A stretch of DNA of 64,000 bases from NCBI GenBank assembly GCA_027489375.1, contig JAIXZW010000012.1, forward strand, positions 1-64,000. The letters are read 5' to 3'. The notes beneath the pieces are model-generated. The model saw only the letters and a program-made list of their open reading frames with translations. It searched no databases and had not been told where the DNA came from. The DNA comes from Paracoccaceae bacterium (GTDB taxonomy: Bacteria > Pseudomonadota > Alphaproteobacteria > Rhodobacterales > Rhodobacteraceae). Positions 26,576 to 34,995 of the stretch are shown here, in pieces. The position numbers and the translations under genes were made by a program. Numbering within the stretch: the first letter of the stretch is position 1; the number at the start of each line of letters is the position of its first letter.

Positions 26576-29500
26576 TCAATGCGCCTCGACAGGTTCCTCG
26601 GCAGGCTTCGCCATCTCGGCCCGCGAGATCAGGGTGTAGAAGGCGGGCACGACGAAAAGCGTGAAGATCGTCCCCACGGTGATCCCCGAAAAGATCACCA
26701 GCCCCACCGAATAGCGCGCCGCAGCCCCTGCGCCGCTGGCGATGATCAGCGGGATCACCCCCAGCGCCATCGCGGCGGTCGTCATCAGGATCGGGCGCAG
26801 ACGCACCTTTGCCGCCGCGACAATCGCCTCGCGCCGCGACAGCCCGCGCGTCCGCCGCGCCTGATTGGCGAACTCCACCAGAAGGATGCCGTGCTTGGTG
26901 ATCAGCCCGATCAGCGTGATCAGCCCCACCTGCGTATAGATGTTCAGCGTGCCAAGGCCGAGGTTCAGCGGAACGATGGCGCCAAAGATCGACAGCGGCA
27001 CCGACATCAGGATGATGAAGGGGTCGCGGAAGCTTTCGAACTGCGCGGCCAGCACCAGATAGATCACCACGATGGCCGCCGCAAAGGCGAGCAGGATCGT
27101 ATTGCCCTCGGTCACTTCAAGCCGTGACTGGCCGGAATAGTCGATGAAGAACCCGTCCGGCAGCAGGGGCCGCGCCGTATCGACCAGCGTCTGCAACCCG
27201 TCCCCCGTCGACACGCCCGGAATCGGCAAGGCCGAAAGGGTGGTGGAGTTGAGCTGGTTGAACTGTTCGATGGCGCTTGGGGCCACGCCGGTATCGACGG
27301 TAATGACCGCCGAAAGCGGTACCATCTCGCCCGTGGCGGAGCGGATGTAGAAATCGCCCAGGCGTTCGGGATTGTCACGATACTCTTGCGGCACTTGAAG
27401 AATGACGTCGTAGCTGTTGGAATCACGGTCGAATTGCGCAACCGCGCCCCCGCCCACCAAAAGCCCGAGAGTGCGCCCGATGTCGGAAGCCGGAAGGTTC
27501 AATGCCGCCGCGCGGTCGCGGTCGATCTTCACCGTCACCTGCGGCGCGTTATAGGCAAGCGAGTTCTGCACGATGATGAACTTGCCCGATGCCTGCGCCT
27601 TGGCCTTGATCTCTTCGGCCACCTCGAAGATGCGTTCCGAAGGGCCGGTGGATTGCAGGACCATGCTGATCGGCAACCCGCCGCCAGCCCCGGGCAAAGA
27701 GGGCGGGGCGAAGACGAAGGCCTGCACGCCCGCAATCGGGCCGATCCGCGCTTGCAGGTCCTGCTGGATTTCCGCCTGCGACCGGTCACGCTCGGCCCAA
27801 TCCTTGAACGCCCAGAGCGCGATGCCCGAATTGGTCGCCCCCCCGAAGCCGACGATAGAGAAGTTAGCCGAAAGCTCGGGCAAATCCTTCGTCAGCTCGC
27901 GCATCTGGTCGATGTAGGTGCGGGTGTATTCGCTCGTCGCATAGGGCGGCGCGTTGACGAAGGAAAAGAGGGCACCCGAATCCTCTTCCGGCGCAAGTTC
28001 GGTCGAGGTCTTGAGGAACAGGTAGCCTGTCAGCGACACCAGCACCGCCACCATCAGGAAAGTCACAGGCCGGTAATCGAGGCTCGACGAAACCCGCCGC
28101 TCGTACCAGCCCGCCAGACGGTCAAAGGTGCGGTCCACCGCAAGCTGGAAGCCCGACCCATGCCCCGATTTGAGCACCCGCGCGGCCATCATCGGCGTAA
28201 TCGTCACGGCGACGATGCCCGAAATGATCACCGACCCCGCAAGCGTCACGGCGAATTCGCGGAACAGCGATCCGGTCAACCCGCCGGTAAAGGCAAGCGG
28301 CGCGAAGACGGCGGCAAGCGTGACCGTCATGGCGACGATGGCCCCGAAAATCTCCTTCATCGACAGGAAAGCCGCCTGGATCGGGCGGAACCCTTCCTCG
28401 ATATGGCGGTGGATGTTCTCGACCACGACGATGGCGTCATCGACCACCAGACCGATGGCGAGCACCATCGCGAGCAGCGACAGAAGGTTGATCGAATAGC
28501 CGAAGATGAACAGCACGAACAGAACCCCCGTCAGCGACAGGGGGATCGTGACGATGGGCATCAGAACCGACCGGAAAGAGCCGAGGAACAGCAGGATGAT
28601 GATCACGACGATGGTGACGGCCTCGGCAATCGTCTTGAACACCTCGTCGATCGAGGCGCTGATCTGTTCCGTGCTGTCATACATCATCGTAAGCGACATG
28701 CCGTCCGGCAGGCCGCTCTGTATGGACGGCAGTGCCTTGATCACTTCTGCCGACATATCCAGCGGGTTCGCCCCCGGCGTGGGGAAAATGCCGATGAAGG
28801 TGCCGGGCTGGCCGTTGAAATTCACGATGATGTCCGAAGACTTCGCTTCGAGCGAGACGCGCGCCACATCGCCCAGTCGCACCACCTCGTCCCCCGTGGC
28901 CCGCACGGGCAGGGCGGCAAAGGCTTCGGGGGTTTGCAGTGTGGATTGCAGCGTGACCGCATAGGCCACGAAGTCGTTTTCCGTCTTCCCCGGTGCGGAC
29001 AGGAAGTTCGACGCGTTGATCGCGGCCAGCACCTCGGCCGCGGTCACGCCGCGCCCTGCCAGTTTCACGGGGTCGATCCAGACGCGCATGGCGTAATCGG
29101 CGGCCCCGATCACCTGGATCTCGGCCACGCCGGGAATGGTGGACATGCGGGGGCGGATCACGCGCTGGATGTATTCGGTGATCTGCTCGGCGGTCATGTT
29201 GGGGTTCTGCATCGCCAGATACATCGTGGCGAAGTTCATCCCCGTGCCCTTCACGATGGTCGGATCCTCGGCTTCGGCGGGCAGTTGGCTGCGGACCTGC
29301 TGCACCTTTGACATCACCTCGGTCAGCGCCACATCGGGGTTCGCCCCCAGCCGCATGTTCACCGTCACCACCGAAGCGGATGGCCGCGAGGTCGAGGTGA
29401 CGTAATCCACATTCTCGGTCGTAGCCACCGCCGCCGCGATGGGCGAGGTGATGAAGCCCTGGATCAGTTCGGGCGCGGCACCGGCATAGACCGTGGTGAT

Positions 29501-29638
29501 GGTGATGACGGTTTCGTCCACCTTGGGATATTGCCGGATCGACAGCGAATTCAGACCCTGAAACCCCAGAAGCAGGATCAGAAGGCCGAGCACCGTCGAC
29601 AGCACGGGCCGTTTGATGAAAATGTCCGAAGGGCTCAT
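26576..29638 (-). CDS. RND-family efflux transporter permease
   Basis: 1020 aa, AcrB/MexF-like; FIKRPVLSTVLGLLILLLGFQGLNSLSIRQYPKVDETVITI; GLVVDDAIVVVENI. Confidence 0.93.
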   Translation of the reverse strand: MSPSDIFIKRPVLSTVLGLLILLLGFQGLNSLSIRQYPKVDETVITITTVYAGAAPELIQGFITSPIAAAVATTENVDYVTSTSRPSASVVTVNMRLGANPDVALTEVMSKVQQVRSQLPAEAEDPTIVKGTGMNFATMYLAMQNPNMTAEQITEYIQRVIRPRMSTIPGVAEIQVIGAADYAMRVWIDPVKLAGRGVTAAEVLAAINASNFLSAPGKTENDFVAYAVTLQSTLQTPEAFAALPVRATGDEVVRLGDVARVSLEAKSSDIIVNFNGQPGTFIGIFPTPGANPLDMSAEVIKALPSIQSGLPDGMSLTMMYDSTEQISASIDEVFKTIAEAVTIVVIIILLFLGSFRSVLMPIVTIPLSLTGVLFVLFIFGYSINLLSLLAMVLAIGLVVDDAIVVVENIHRHIEEGFRPIQAAFLSMKEIFGAIVAMTVTLAAVFAPLAFTGGLTGSLFREFAVTLAGSVIISGIVAVTITPMMAARVLKSGHGSGFQLAVDRTFDRLAGWYERRVSSSLDYRPVTFLMVAVLVSLTGYLFLKTSTELAPEEDSGALFSFVNAPPYATSEYTRTYIDQMRELTKDLPELSANFSIVGFGGATNSGIALWAFKDWAERDRSQAEIQQDLQARIGPIAGVQAFVFAPPSLPGAGGGLPISMVLQSTGPSERIFEVAEEIKAKAQASGKFIIVQNSLAYNAPQVTVKIDRDRAAALNLPASDIGRTLGLLVGGGAVAQFDRDSNSYDVILQVPQEYRDNPERLGDFYIRSATGEMVPLSAVITVDTGVAPSAIEQFNQLNSTTLSALPIPGVSTGDGLQTLVDTARPLLPDGFFIDYSGQSRLEVTEGNTILLAFAAAIVVIYLVLAAQFESFRDPFIILMSVPLSIFGAIVPLNLGLGTLNIYTQVGLITLIGLITKHGILLVEFANQARRTRGLSRREAIVAAAKVRLRPILMTTAAMALGVIPLIIASGAGAAARYSVGLVIFSGITVGTIFTLFVVPAFYTLISRAEMAKPAEEPVEAH

Positions 29639-30780
29639 TCCGTGGCCCCCACTGCATCGCCCGTGGCTTTTGCCGCGGGGTTCACGCTGTTGTCCACCAC
29701 GGCGGGCTGTCCGTTCGACAGCCGGTTCTGACCCGCCGTCACCACCTGATCGCCCGCAGCGACGCCCGTGACCACCTCGACCAGCCCGCCCGAACGGCGG
29801 CCCGTCTGCACGAAGACTTGCCGGACCTCGAGCGCCGGCGCCTCGCCTTCAGCCGGTGCGGGCGCATCCTCCTTGGGGCGCACCACATAGACGTAATCGC
29901 CGTAGAGGCTTGCGCTCACCGCGGTCTGGGGCAGGGCGATCACCCCGTCCTCGGTCGGCAATTCGACCTTGATCCGCACGAACTGGCCCGGCGTCAGCTT
30001 TGCGCCCGCATTGGCGACCGACCCCCGCAACGCGACAAGACGCGTCGCGGGATCGACACGCGGATCTATTCCCGTCAACGCGCCGGCAAAAGCCTCGTCC
30101 AGCCCTTCGATCCGCACCGATATCTTCTGGCCCACGGCCAGTTTCGGCAAATCCTGTTCCGGCAGGTTGAAATCGACCCGCATGGAGGAAAGGTCCTGCA
30201 ACGTCGCAACCACCGTGCCCGGCGTCACATATTGCCCGACATCCACGCGCGCGATGCCTACGGTGCCGCCAAAGGGGGCCGAAACCACCCGTTGCGCCAG
30301 CACCGCCTCGGCCCGGGCAAGCTGCGCCTTTGCCGCCTCTGCCGCCGCCTCCGTCTGCTCGCGCGAGGCGTTCGTGGCCGCGCCCCGCTGCGACAGTTCC
30401 GACGTGCGCTTCAGGCTCGTCTCGGCAAGCCCGGCCTGCGTGCGCGCCGCTTCCACATCGGCCCGTTCCACCACGTCATCCAGACGCAGCAATTCGTCAC
30501 CGGCCTTCACCTCGCTGTTGGCGGTGAAGCCGATTTCCTTGACCACCCCTGCCGTTTCGGTCGTCAGGTCGACACCCTTGGCCGCGTTCACGGTGCCGAT
30601 GGCTTCGATCACCGGCGTCCATGTCACGGGTTTTGCCTCGATGGTGGACACCGTCGCCGCCTGTTGCGGCATATTGGCAAAGATCTGCGCGATCATGTTG
30701 TCGCGGAACAGGTTGAACCCGACCAGTCCCCCTCCGACCAGACCAAGCAACAGAACGGCAATGACCAGACGCTTGACCAT
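29635..30780 (-). CDS. RND efflux periplasmic adaptor (HlyD/MFP)
   Basis: 381 aa; single N-terminal TM; VVSAPFGGTVGIARVDVGQYVTPGT. Confidence 0.92.
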   Translation of the reverse strand: MVKRLVIAVLLLGLVGGGLVGFNLFRDNMIAQIFANMPQQAATVSTIEAKPVTWTPVIEAIGTVNAAKGVDLTTETAGVVKEIGFTANSEVKAGDELLRLDDVVERADVEAARTQAGLAETSLKRTSELSQRGAATNASREQTEAAAEAAKAQLARAEAVLAQRVVSAPFGGTVGIARVDVGQYVTPGTVVATLQDLSSMRVDFNLPEQDLPKLAVGQKISVRIEGLDEAFAGALTGIDPRVDPATRLVALRGSVANAGAKLTPGQFVRIKVELPTEDGVIALPQTAVSASLYGDYVYVVRPKEDAPAPAEGEAPALEVRQVFVQTGRRSGGLVEVVTGVAAGDQVVTAGQNRLSNGQPAVVDNSVNPAAKATGDAVGATE

Positions 30781-30810
30781 GTTTCGGACCTTTCGAACGA
30801 CTGCGCGCGA

Positions 30811-30834
30811 TGTAATGCTCTGATTGCATTTACA
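30811..30834. promoter_or_regulatory. Inverted repeat TGTAATGC-N7-GCATTTACA upstream of the RND operon
   Basis: tgtaatgctctgattgcatttaca; arms complementary apart from a 1-nt insertion. Confidence 0.5.
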
Positions 30835-30868
30835 CTTGCGCAGGCATTGTCAAGGAAAGGCCGGTCAC

Positions 30869-30890
30869 GGCGCCGTCGCGGAACGGCGCC
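30869..30890 (-). terminator. Hairpin GGCGCCGT/ACGGCGCC at the end of the TadE operon
   Basis: Perfect 8-bp arms, 6-nt loop, 3 nt from the stop of the 30894 gene. Confidence 0.5.
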
Positions 30891-30893
30891 CGT

Positions 30894-31289
30894 CTAGCCC
30901 AGAGGCACGATCCGCTCGACCGTGACGGTCCCCGCGCGCCGCAGGAAACCGGGGGTCAGATATTGCAGCGGCATGGCCAGAGTCACCTTCCGGTAGGGGC
31001 GTTGCCCGATGGTCACGCTGGTCAGGGTAAGGGTCATCCGGTCGAACCCCAGCGTCGGAAAGGCGGTCTGGATGCGTTGCGCCACCTGTGTCTCGGACGC
31101 GGCCTTGTCCAGAAACAGCGTCCGCGCCGCCACATCGGCGGCATGGGCCAAGCGCCCCTGCAAGTCGAAGTTGCGGCCAAAGTCGATCAGTCCCATGCAC
31201 ATCACAACGAAGACCGCGCTGACGATGGCGAATTCCACCGCGGCGGCCCCGCGGGTTTCGCGCAGGAAGTTGCTGACGGGGCGTCTCAT
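30894..31289 (-). CDS. TadE-like pseudopilin
   Basis: 131 aa; FLRETRGAAAVEFAIVSAVFVVMCMGLIDFGR. Confidence 0.82.
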   Translation of the reverse strand: MRRPVSNFLRETRGAAAVEFAIVSAVFVVMCMGLIDFGRNFDLQGRLAHAADVAARTLFLDKAASETQVAQRIQTAFPTLGFDRMTLTLTSVTIGQRPYRKVTLAMPLQYLTPGFLRRAGTVTVERIVPLG

Positions 31290-31735
31290 CTGACCTGCAC
31301 CTGCAGGACGGGCGCAAGGTCGAAGCGCGGGAACAGGATGCCGTCGAAGCGCAGCGCCGCCGTCATGCGGTAGAAGGTCAGCGTCGGCAGGTTTCCGGTG
31401 CAGATCGTTCCACATGAGGTTCCCGATGCGGGCGAATTCGGACAGGCGCAGAACTTCTGCGCACCGAGCGTGATCTGCCCCGCCCCCGTCCCTTGCGTGA
31501 AATCCTCCGAAGCCGCCGCCTGCATCACGGAAAGCACCACGTCGCTGCCCGCATCCGCCATTGCGGATTGCGCGCCCGACCGCAGCACATGGTCCACCGC
31601 TTCGCGCACCGAAAGAACACCGCTCAGGTCGATCGCGGCCAGCAGCATCATCAGCAGCGTCGGCGCAAGCAGCGCGAATTCCATCGCCGCCACCCCGGAC
31701 GTGTCGCGCAGGAACCGCCCGACCAAACCGCGCAT
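31286..31735 (-). CDS. TadE-like pseudopilin
   Basis: 149 aa; FLRDTSGVAAMEFALLAPTLLMMLLAAIDLSG. Confidence 0.82.
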   Translation of the reverse strand: MRGLVGRFLRDTSGVAAMEFALLAPTLLMMLLAAIDLSGVLSVREAVDHVLRSGAQSAMADAGSDVVLSVMQAAASEDFTQGTGAGQITLGAQKFCACPNSPASGTSCGTICTGNLPTLTFYRMTAALRFDGILFPRFDLAPVLQVQVR

Positions 31736-31738
31736 CGC

Positions 31739-33028
31739 TCAGGCCCGCCGGAACAGACGTTGCAAGAGCGGCTTCTGCGCGGGTTTCACCGCAGTCGCCC
31801 GCGCCGCCGGTCCGGCCAAAGCGCGCACAAGCGGCTGCAAGGCCGATGCCGCCGACCGCCCCGCACGCGTCGCCACATGGACGCGGCCAAGGTTGGCCGA
31901 ATGCGAGAACCCCTTGGCATCGAAATGCACCACGGCGGCCAGTCCGATTCCCAGCGTCTGGGCAAAGTCCTTCGCGCTGATTTCTGTCCGCTTCGACTGC
32001 CCGACCTTGTTCAGCACCACGAGCGGCATGCCGTCATCCGGCCGCAAGGTGGCAATCAGATCGAGAAGTTTCCGGCAATTCTTCAATCCGGCAAGGTCCG
32101 GCGTCGCGGTCAGCACCACGCGGTCCGCGGCAAGCAGTGCCCGCCGCGTTGCCGGATGGCCGATCGCAGGCAGGTCCAGCACGACCCTTTGCCCCCCACT
32201 CCGTGCAAGGTCGGTCAGATGGTCGAGCGCTTCGGGTGCAGGGGCGTCGGAAAGGCCCGCCGCCTCGGTCGCCACCAGCACCCGCAAATGCGCGTCATAG
32301 GTGTCGAACAGACCGTCGAGCAACTGGCCGTCAAGGTTCTGCCCCGCCCGGAACGCCTCGGCGATGCCGCGCGCGCCGTCCAGCGCCAGCGAAAGCCCCG
32401 CCGTTCCGAAATCGAGGTCGAGGTCGATCAATCCGGTCGGCCCGTGCCCCTCGTCACCCCGACCCATCAGCCATGCCGTGTTCAGCGCCACGGTCGACGA
32501 CCCCGCCCCGCCGGATGCCCCGATGAATGCCGTGACCTGACCTTTGGCCGCGGCCCCCGATCCGCTCGCCACATCCGACAGGCTTTGCAGGATATGCGCC
32601 GCCGCCACGGGCCGCGGCAGGTAATCCGACACTCCGCGCCCGATCAATGCACGGTAAAGCGCGATGTCGTTCTCGCCGCCGACCAGCAAAAGCCGCGTGT
32701 CGGGATCGCAAAGCTCGGACAGCGCATCCAGCCCTTCCAGCAAGGCGTCCTGTGCCAGCGAGGTTTCGATGAGCAGCACATGCGGCGCCTGCGCATTGGC
32801 AAAGGCGGACAGAGCCGCTTGCAGTCCGCCACCGGTCTGCGACAGCCGCACCCGCCCGAACTGGCGGCTCCGCCCGAGCGTTTCGACCAGCGCCGCCAGT
32901 TCCGGCGTCTCGGTGAACACGGCGAGTTCCAACGCGGGCAGTGGCGGCACGGGCTGCGAGAAAAGTCCGGCCACCTCGGGCAGCGTGGCAGCGGGCGGCC
33001 GGGCGAAATCGGTCAGATGCAGCGTCAT
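31739..33028 (-). CDS. cpaE: CpaE/TadZ-like ATPase of the Tad pilus system
   Basis: 429 aa; N-terminal receiver-like region, GASGGAGSSTVALNTAWLM deviant Walker A, VLNKVGQ. Confidence 0.87.
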   Translation of the reverse strand: MTLHLTDFARPPAATLPEVAGLFSQPVPPLPALELAVFTETPELAALVETLGRSRQFGRVRLSQTGGGLQAALSAFANAQAPHVLLIETSLAQDALLEGLDALSELCDPDTRLLLVGGENDIALYRALIGRGVSDYLPRPVAAAHILQSLSDVASGSGAAAKGQVTAFIGASGGAGSSTVALNTAWLMGRGDEGHGPTGLIDLDLDFGTAGLSLALDGARGIAEAFRAGQNLDGQLLDGLFDTYDAHLRVLVATEAAGLSDAPAPEALDHLTDLARSGGQRVVLDLPAIGHPATRRALLAADRVVLTATPDLAGLKNCRKLLDLIATLRPDDGMPLVVLNKVGQSKRTEISAKDFAQTLGIGLAAVVHFDAKGFSHSANLGRVHVATRAGRSAASALQPLVRALAGPAARATAVKPAQKPLLQRLFRRA

Positions 33029-33052
33029 GGTCAGATATCCATCCGTCTCGGA

Positions 33053-33877
33053 TCAATTCACGTCATAGGTCGCAACCACGCCGCCACGCATCACGCGCAC
33101 GGTTCTGGGTTGCGGCTGGGGGGCGGCTTCGGCAGGGGCGGCGGCCGCGGGTTCTTCCGCGCCAAGCGCCACGATGGCCTCGTCCTGGCTGGCCCGCAGC
33201 ACGAGCGACAGCTTTCCGGCCGCTTCGGCCGCCACGATCCGCTCGGCATCGCCGGGCGACAGTTCCAGCGTCGCGGTCTTGCCCACGACGGCGCTCTTGT
33301 CGGGGTCGGTGCCCGATTGGTCGATGGCGAGCACGCGCACGTTTTGCAGGATCGTCCGCACCGCCACGCCATCGGCGCAGGAACCGGCGTTCTGGCAACT
33401 CGTGACCAGCAGCACGTCCACGTGGTTGTTGGGGAGGATGAAACCGCCAGCCGTCCGTTCGGCCGAAACCGGGATCGCCACCGCCCGCATCCCCGGGGTC
33501 AACACGCCCGACAGGAACCCGTTCGACGTATCGCCCACCTGATCGTCAAGCACCGGCGTGCCTGCCCGCAGCGGCATGCGCAACAACGTTCCGGCAAGTT
33601 CCGCAGGCGCCGTCGGGCGCGAGGAGTAGCGGATGAAAGAAGCGTTCGCCGCCTCGGCGGGCCACACCTGCCAGCGCATATCCTCGGCCCGCAGGGCTTG
33701 CCCGGCCGGAAGGTCGACCGCCGCCACCAGAACCTCGACCGTCGCCATCGCGGCGGTCTTGTCGGTATTGCTGTCGGCATTCGCCTCGGTCGGTTGCACC
33801 GCCTCGACAAGCCAGGCCGCAGTCACGCCTGCGGCAAGGGCGATGGAAAGTAGGATCACGCGCAGCATGAGAGGCAT
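33053..33877 (-). CDS. cpaB: Tad pilus assembly protein CpaB/RcpC
   Basis: 274 aa; VLVAAVDLPAGQALRAEDMRWQVWP (SAF), FILPNNHVDVLLV. Confidence 0.88.
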   Translation of the reverse strand: MPLMLRVILLSIALAAGVTAAWLVEAVQPTEANADSNTDKTAAMATVEVLVAAVDLPAGQALRAEDMRWQVWPAEAANASFIRYSSRPTAPAELAGTLLRMPLRAGTPVLDDQVGDTSNGFLSGVLTPGMRAVAIPVSAERTAGGFILPNNHVDVLLVTSCQNAGSCADGVAVRTILQNVRVLAIDQSGTDPDKSAVVGKTATLELSPGDAERIVAAEAAGKLSLVLRASQDEAIVALGAEEPAAAAPAEAAPQPQPRTVRVMRGGVVATYDVN

Positions 33878-33902
33878 CCTTTGGCTAAACGGCAAGCGGG
33901 CA

Positions 33903-34445
33903 TCAAAGCAGGCCCAGCCACTGGGTACGGGGAAGCACGGCCACCGCCCCGATGGCGATGGCGAGGGCATAGGGAAGGTCCGAGCGCACGGCCTCGGCCG
34001 CGCCTGCGGCACGGTTCGGCCAAAGCAGCGGATGGGGCAGGGGATTGGGCAAAAGCCGCAACACCGTAACCAGAAGCGCAAGCCCGCCACCTGCCAGCAT
34101 CGTCGCCATGAGGAAGGGCAGCACCGCGCCCGCTCCAAGCCAGAGCGCCGAAACGGTCAGCAGCTTGCTGTCTCCCGCGCCCATCCAGCCCATCGCATAG
34201 GCCGCAACCGTTGCAAAGAACACCATCGCCGCCGCGCCCGTGTTCAAAGCCATGTCGCGGGGCGCAAGTCCGGCCGCGGGGGCAAGCAGTCCCCAGCCGA
34301 CAAGCAGCGTGACGACAAGCGCATTGGGAATGGTCAGGGTGCGCAGGTCGCGGACCGCCGCATAGCCCAATGCACCAAGGAACAGCGCCGCCGCAGCCAG
34401 TGCAGCGGCTTTCTCGGTATCGGGCAGGAAGGAGTGAATGTCCAT
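33903..34445 (-). CDS. cpaA: Type IV prepilin peptidase CpaA/TadV
   Basis: 180 aa from MDIHSFLPDTEKAAAL; AAVRDLRTLTIPNAL and GAGDSKLLT (GxGDxK) motifs. Confidence 0.9.
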   Translation of the reverse strand: MDIHSFLPDTEKAAALAAAALFLGALGYAAVRDLRTLTIPNALVVTLLVGWGLLAPAAGLAPRDMALNTGAAAMVFFATVAAYAMGWMGAGDSKLLTVSALWLGAGAVLPFLMATMLAGGGLALLVTVLRLLPNPLPHPLLWPNRAAGAAEAVRSDLPYALAIAIGAVAVLPRTQWLGLL

Positions 34446-34464
34446 CACGGGCGTCCTTGGTGTC

Positions 34465-34526
34465 GCGCCCCTTTTGTCTCGCGGGGCGCTTTCATCGCTG
34501 TGCGGGGCAGTCATCCGGCCCCGCAC
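34465..34526. promoter_or_regulatory. Two tandem hairpins between flp and cpaA
   Basis: GTGCGGGGC-N9-GCCCCGCAC (34500-34526) and GCGCCCC-N11-GGGGCGC (34465-34489). Confidence 0.55.
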
Positions 34527-34551
34527 GGCATCGCAGTTCGGGTTGCCCCGA

Positions 34552-34728
34552 TTACTGGGTCGCGCCGCCCAGAGCGGTGGCGATGGAATCGAAGGTCGAG
34601 GTCAGGTTGGAACCCATCGTGGTGATGGCGGTGATGATCACGACCGAGACGAGCGCGGCGATGAGGCCGTATTCGATCGCGGTGGCACCCGATTCCGATT
34701 TCACGAAACGCGAGACGAGGTTTTTCAT
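34552..34728 (-). CDS. flp: Flp/Fap-type major pilin
   Basis: 58 aa; MKNLVSRFVKSESGATAIEYGLIAALVSVVIITAITTMG, with G/A cleavage and E+5/Y+6. Confidence 0.95.
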   Translation of the reverse strand: MKNLVSRFVKSESGATAIEYGLIAALVSVVIITAITTMGSNLTSTFDSIATALGGATQ

Positions 34729-34879
34729 GGTCTTGATCCCTTGGTGGTCCGGGCCTCTTGCCCGGGATTGCTTCGGTTTCGGCCAGTCGCCTTGTGGTCT
34801 GTCCGATGGGATGAAGATCGTCTTTTTCCGCCTGTCGCACCATTCGGGCGGGTGCTTTAGGCCATCGCCGCCGGGCATA

Positions 34880-34895
34880 TAGGCCATTTGGCCTA
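34880..34895. promoter_or_regulatory. Palindrome TAGGCCATTTGGCCTA upstream of flp
   Basis: 7-bp perfect arms; related half-motif TAGGCCATCGCCG at 34858; 13/16 match to 38100-38115. Confidence 0.65.
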
Positions 34896-34995
34896 GGTGC
34901 GCGTTTGGTGCGATAAATAATTTATTTTCAAACACTTAAACTCCATCCAAAAGGATGTCGTGCACACCTTTCGGTCAGCCGCGGGATGGGTGTTG

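Noticed and set aside
27386-29311. 641-aa plus-strand ORF antisense to the RND permease
   Set aside because: Arg/His-rich composition and complete overlap with a strongly supported AcrB-family gene.
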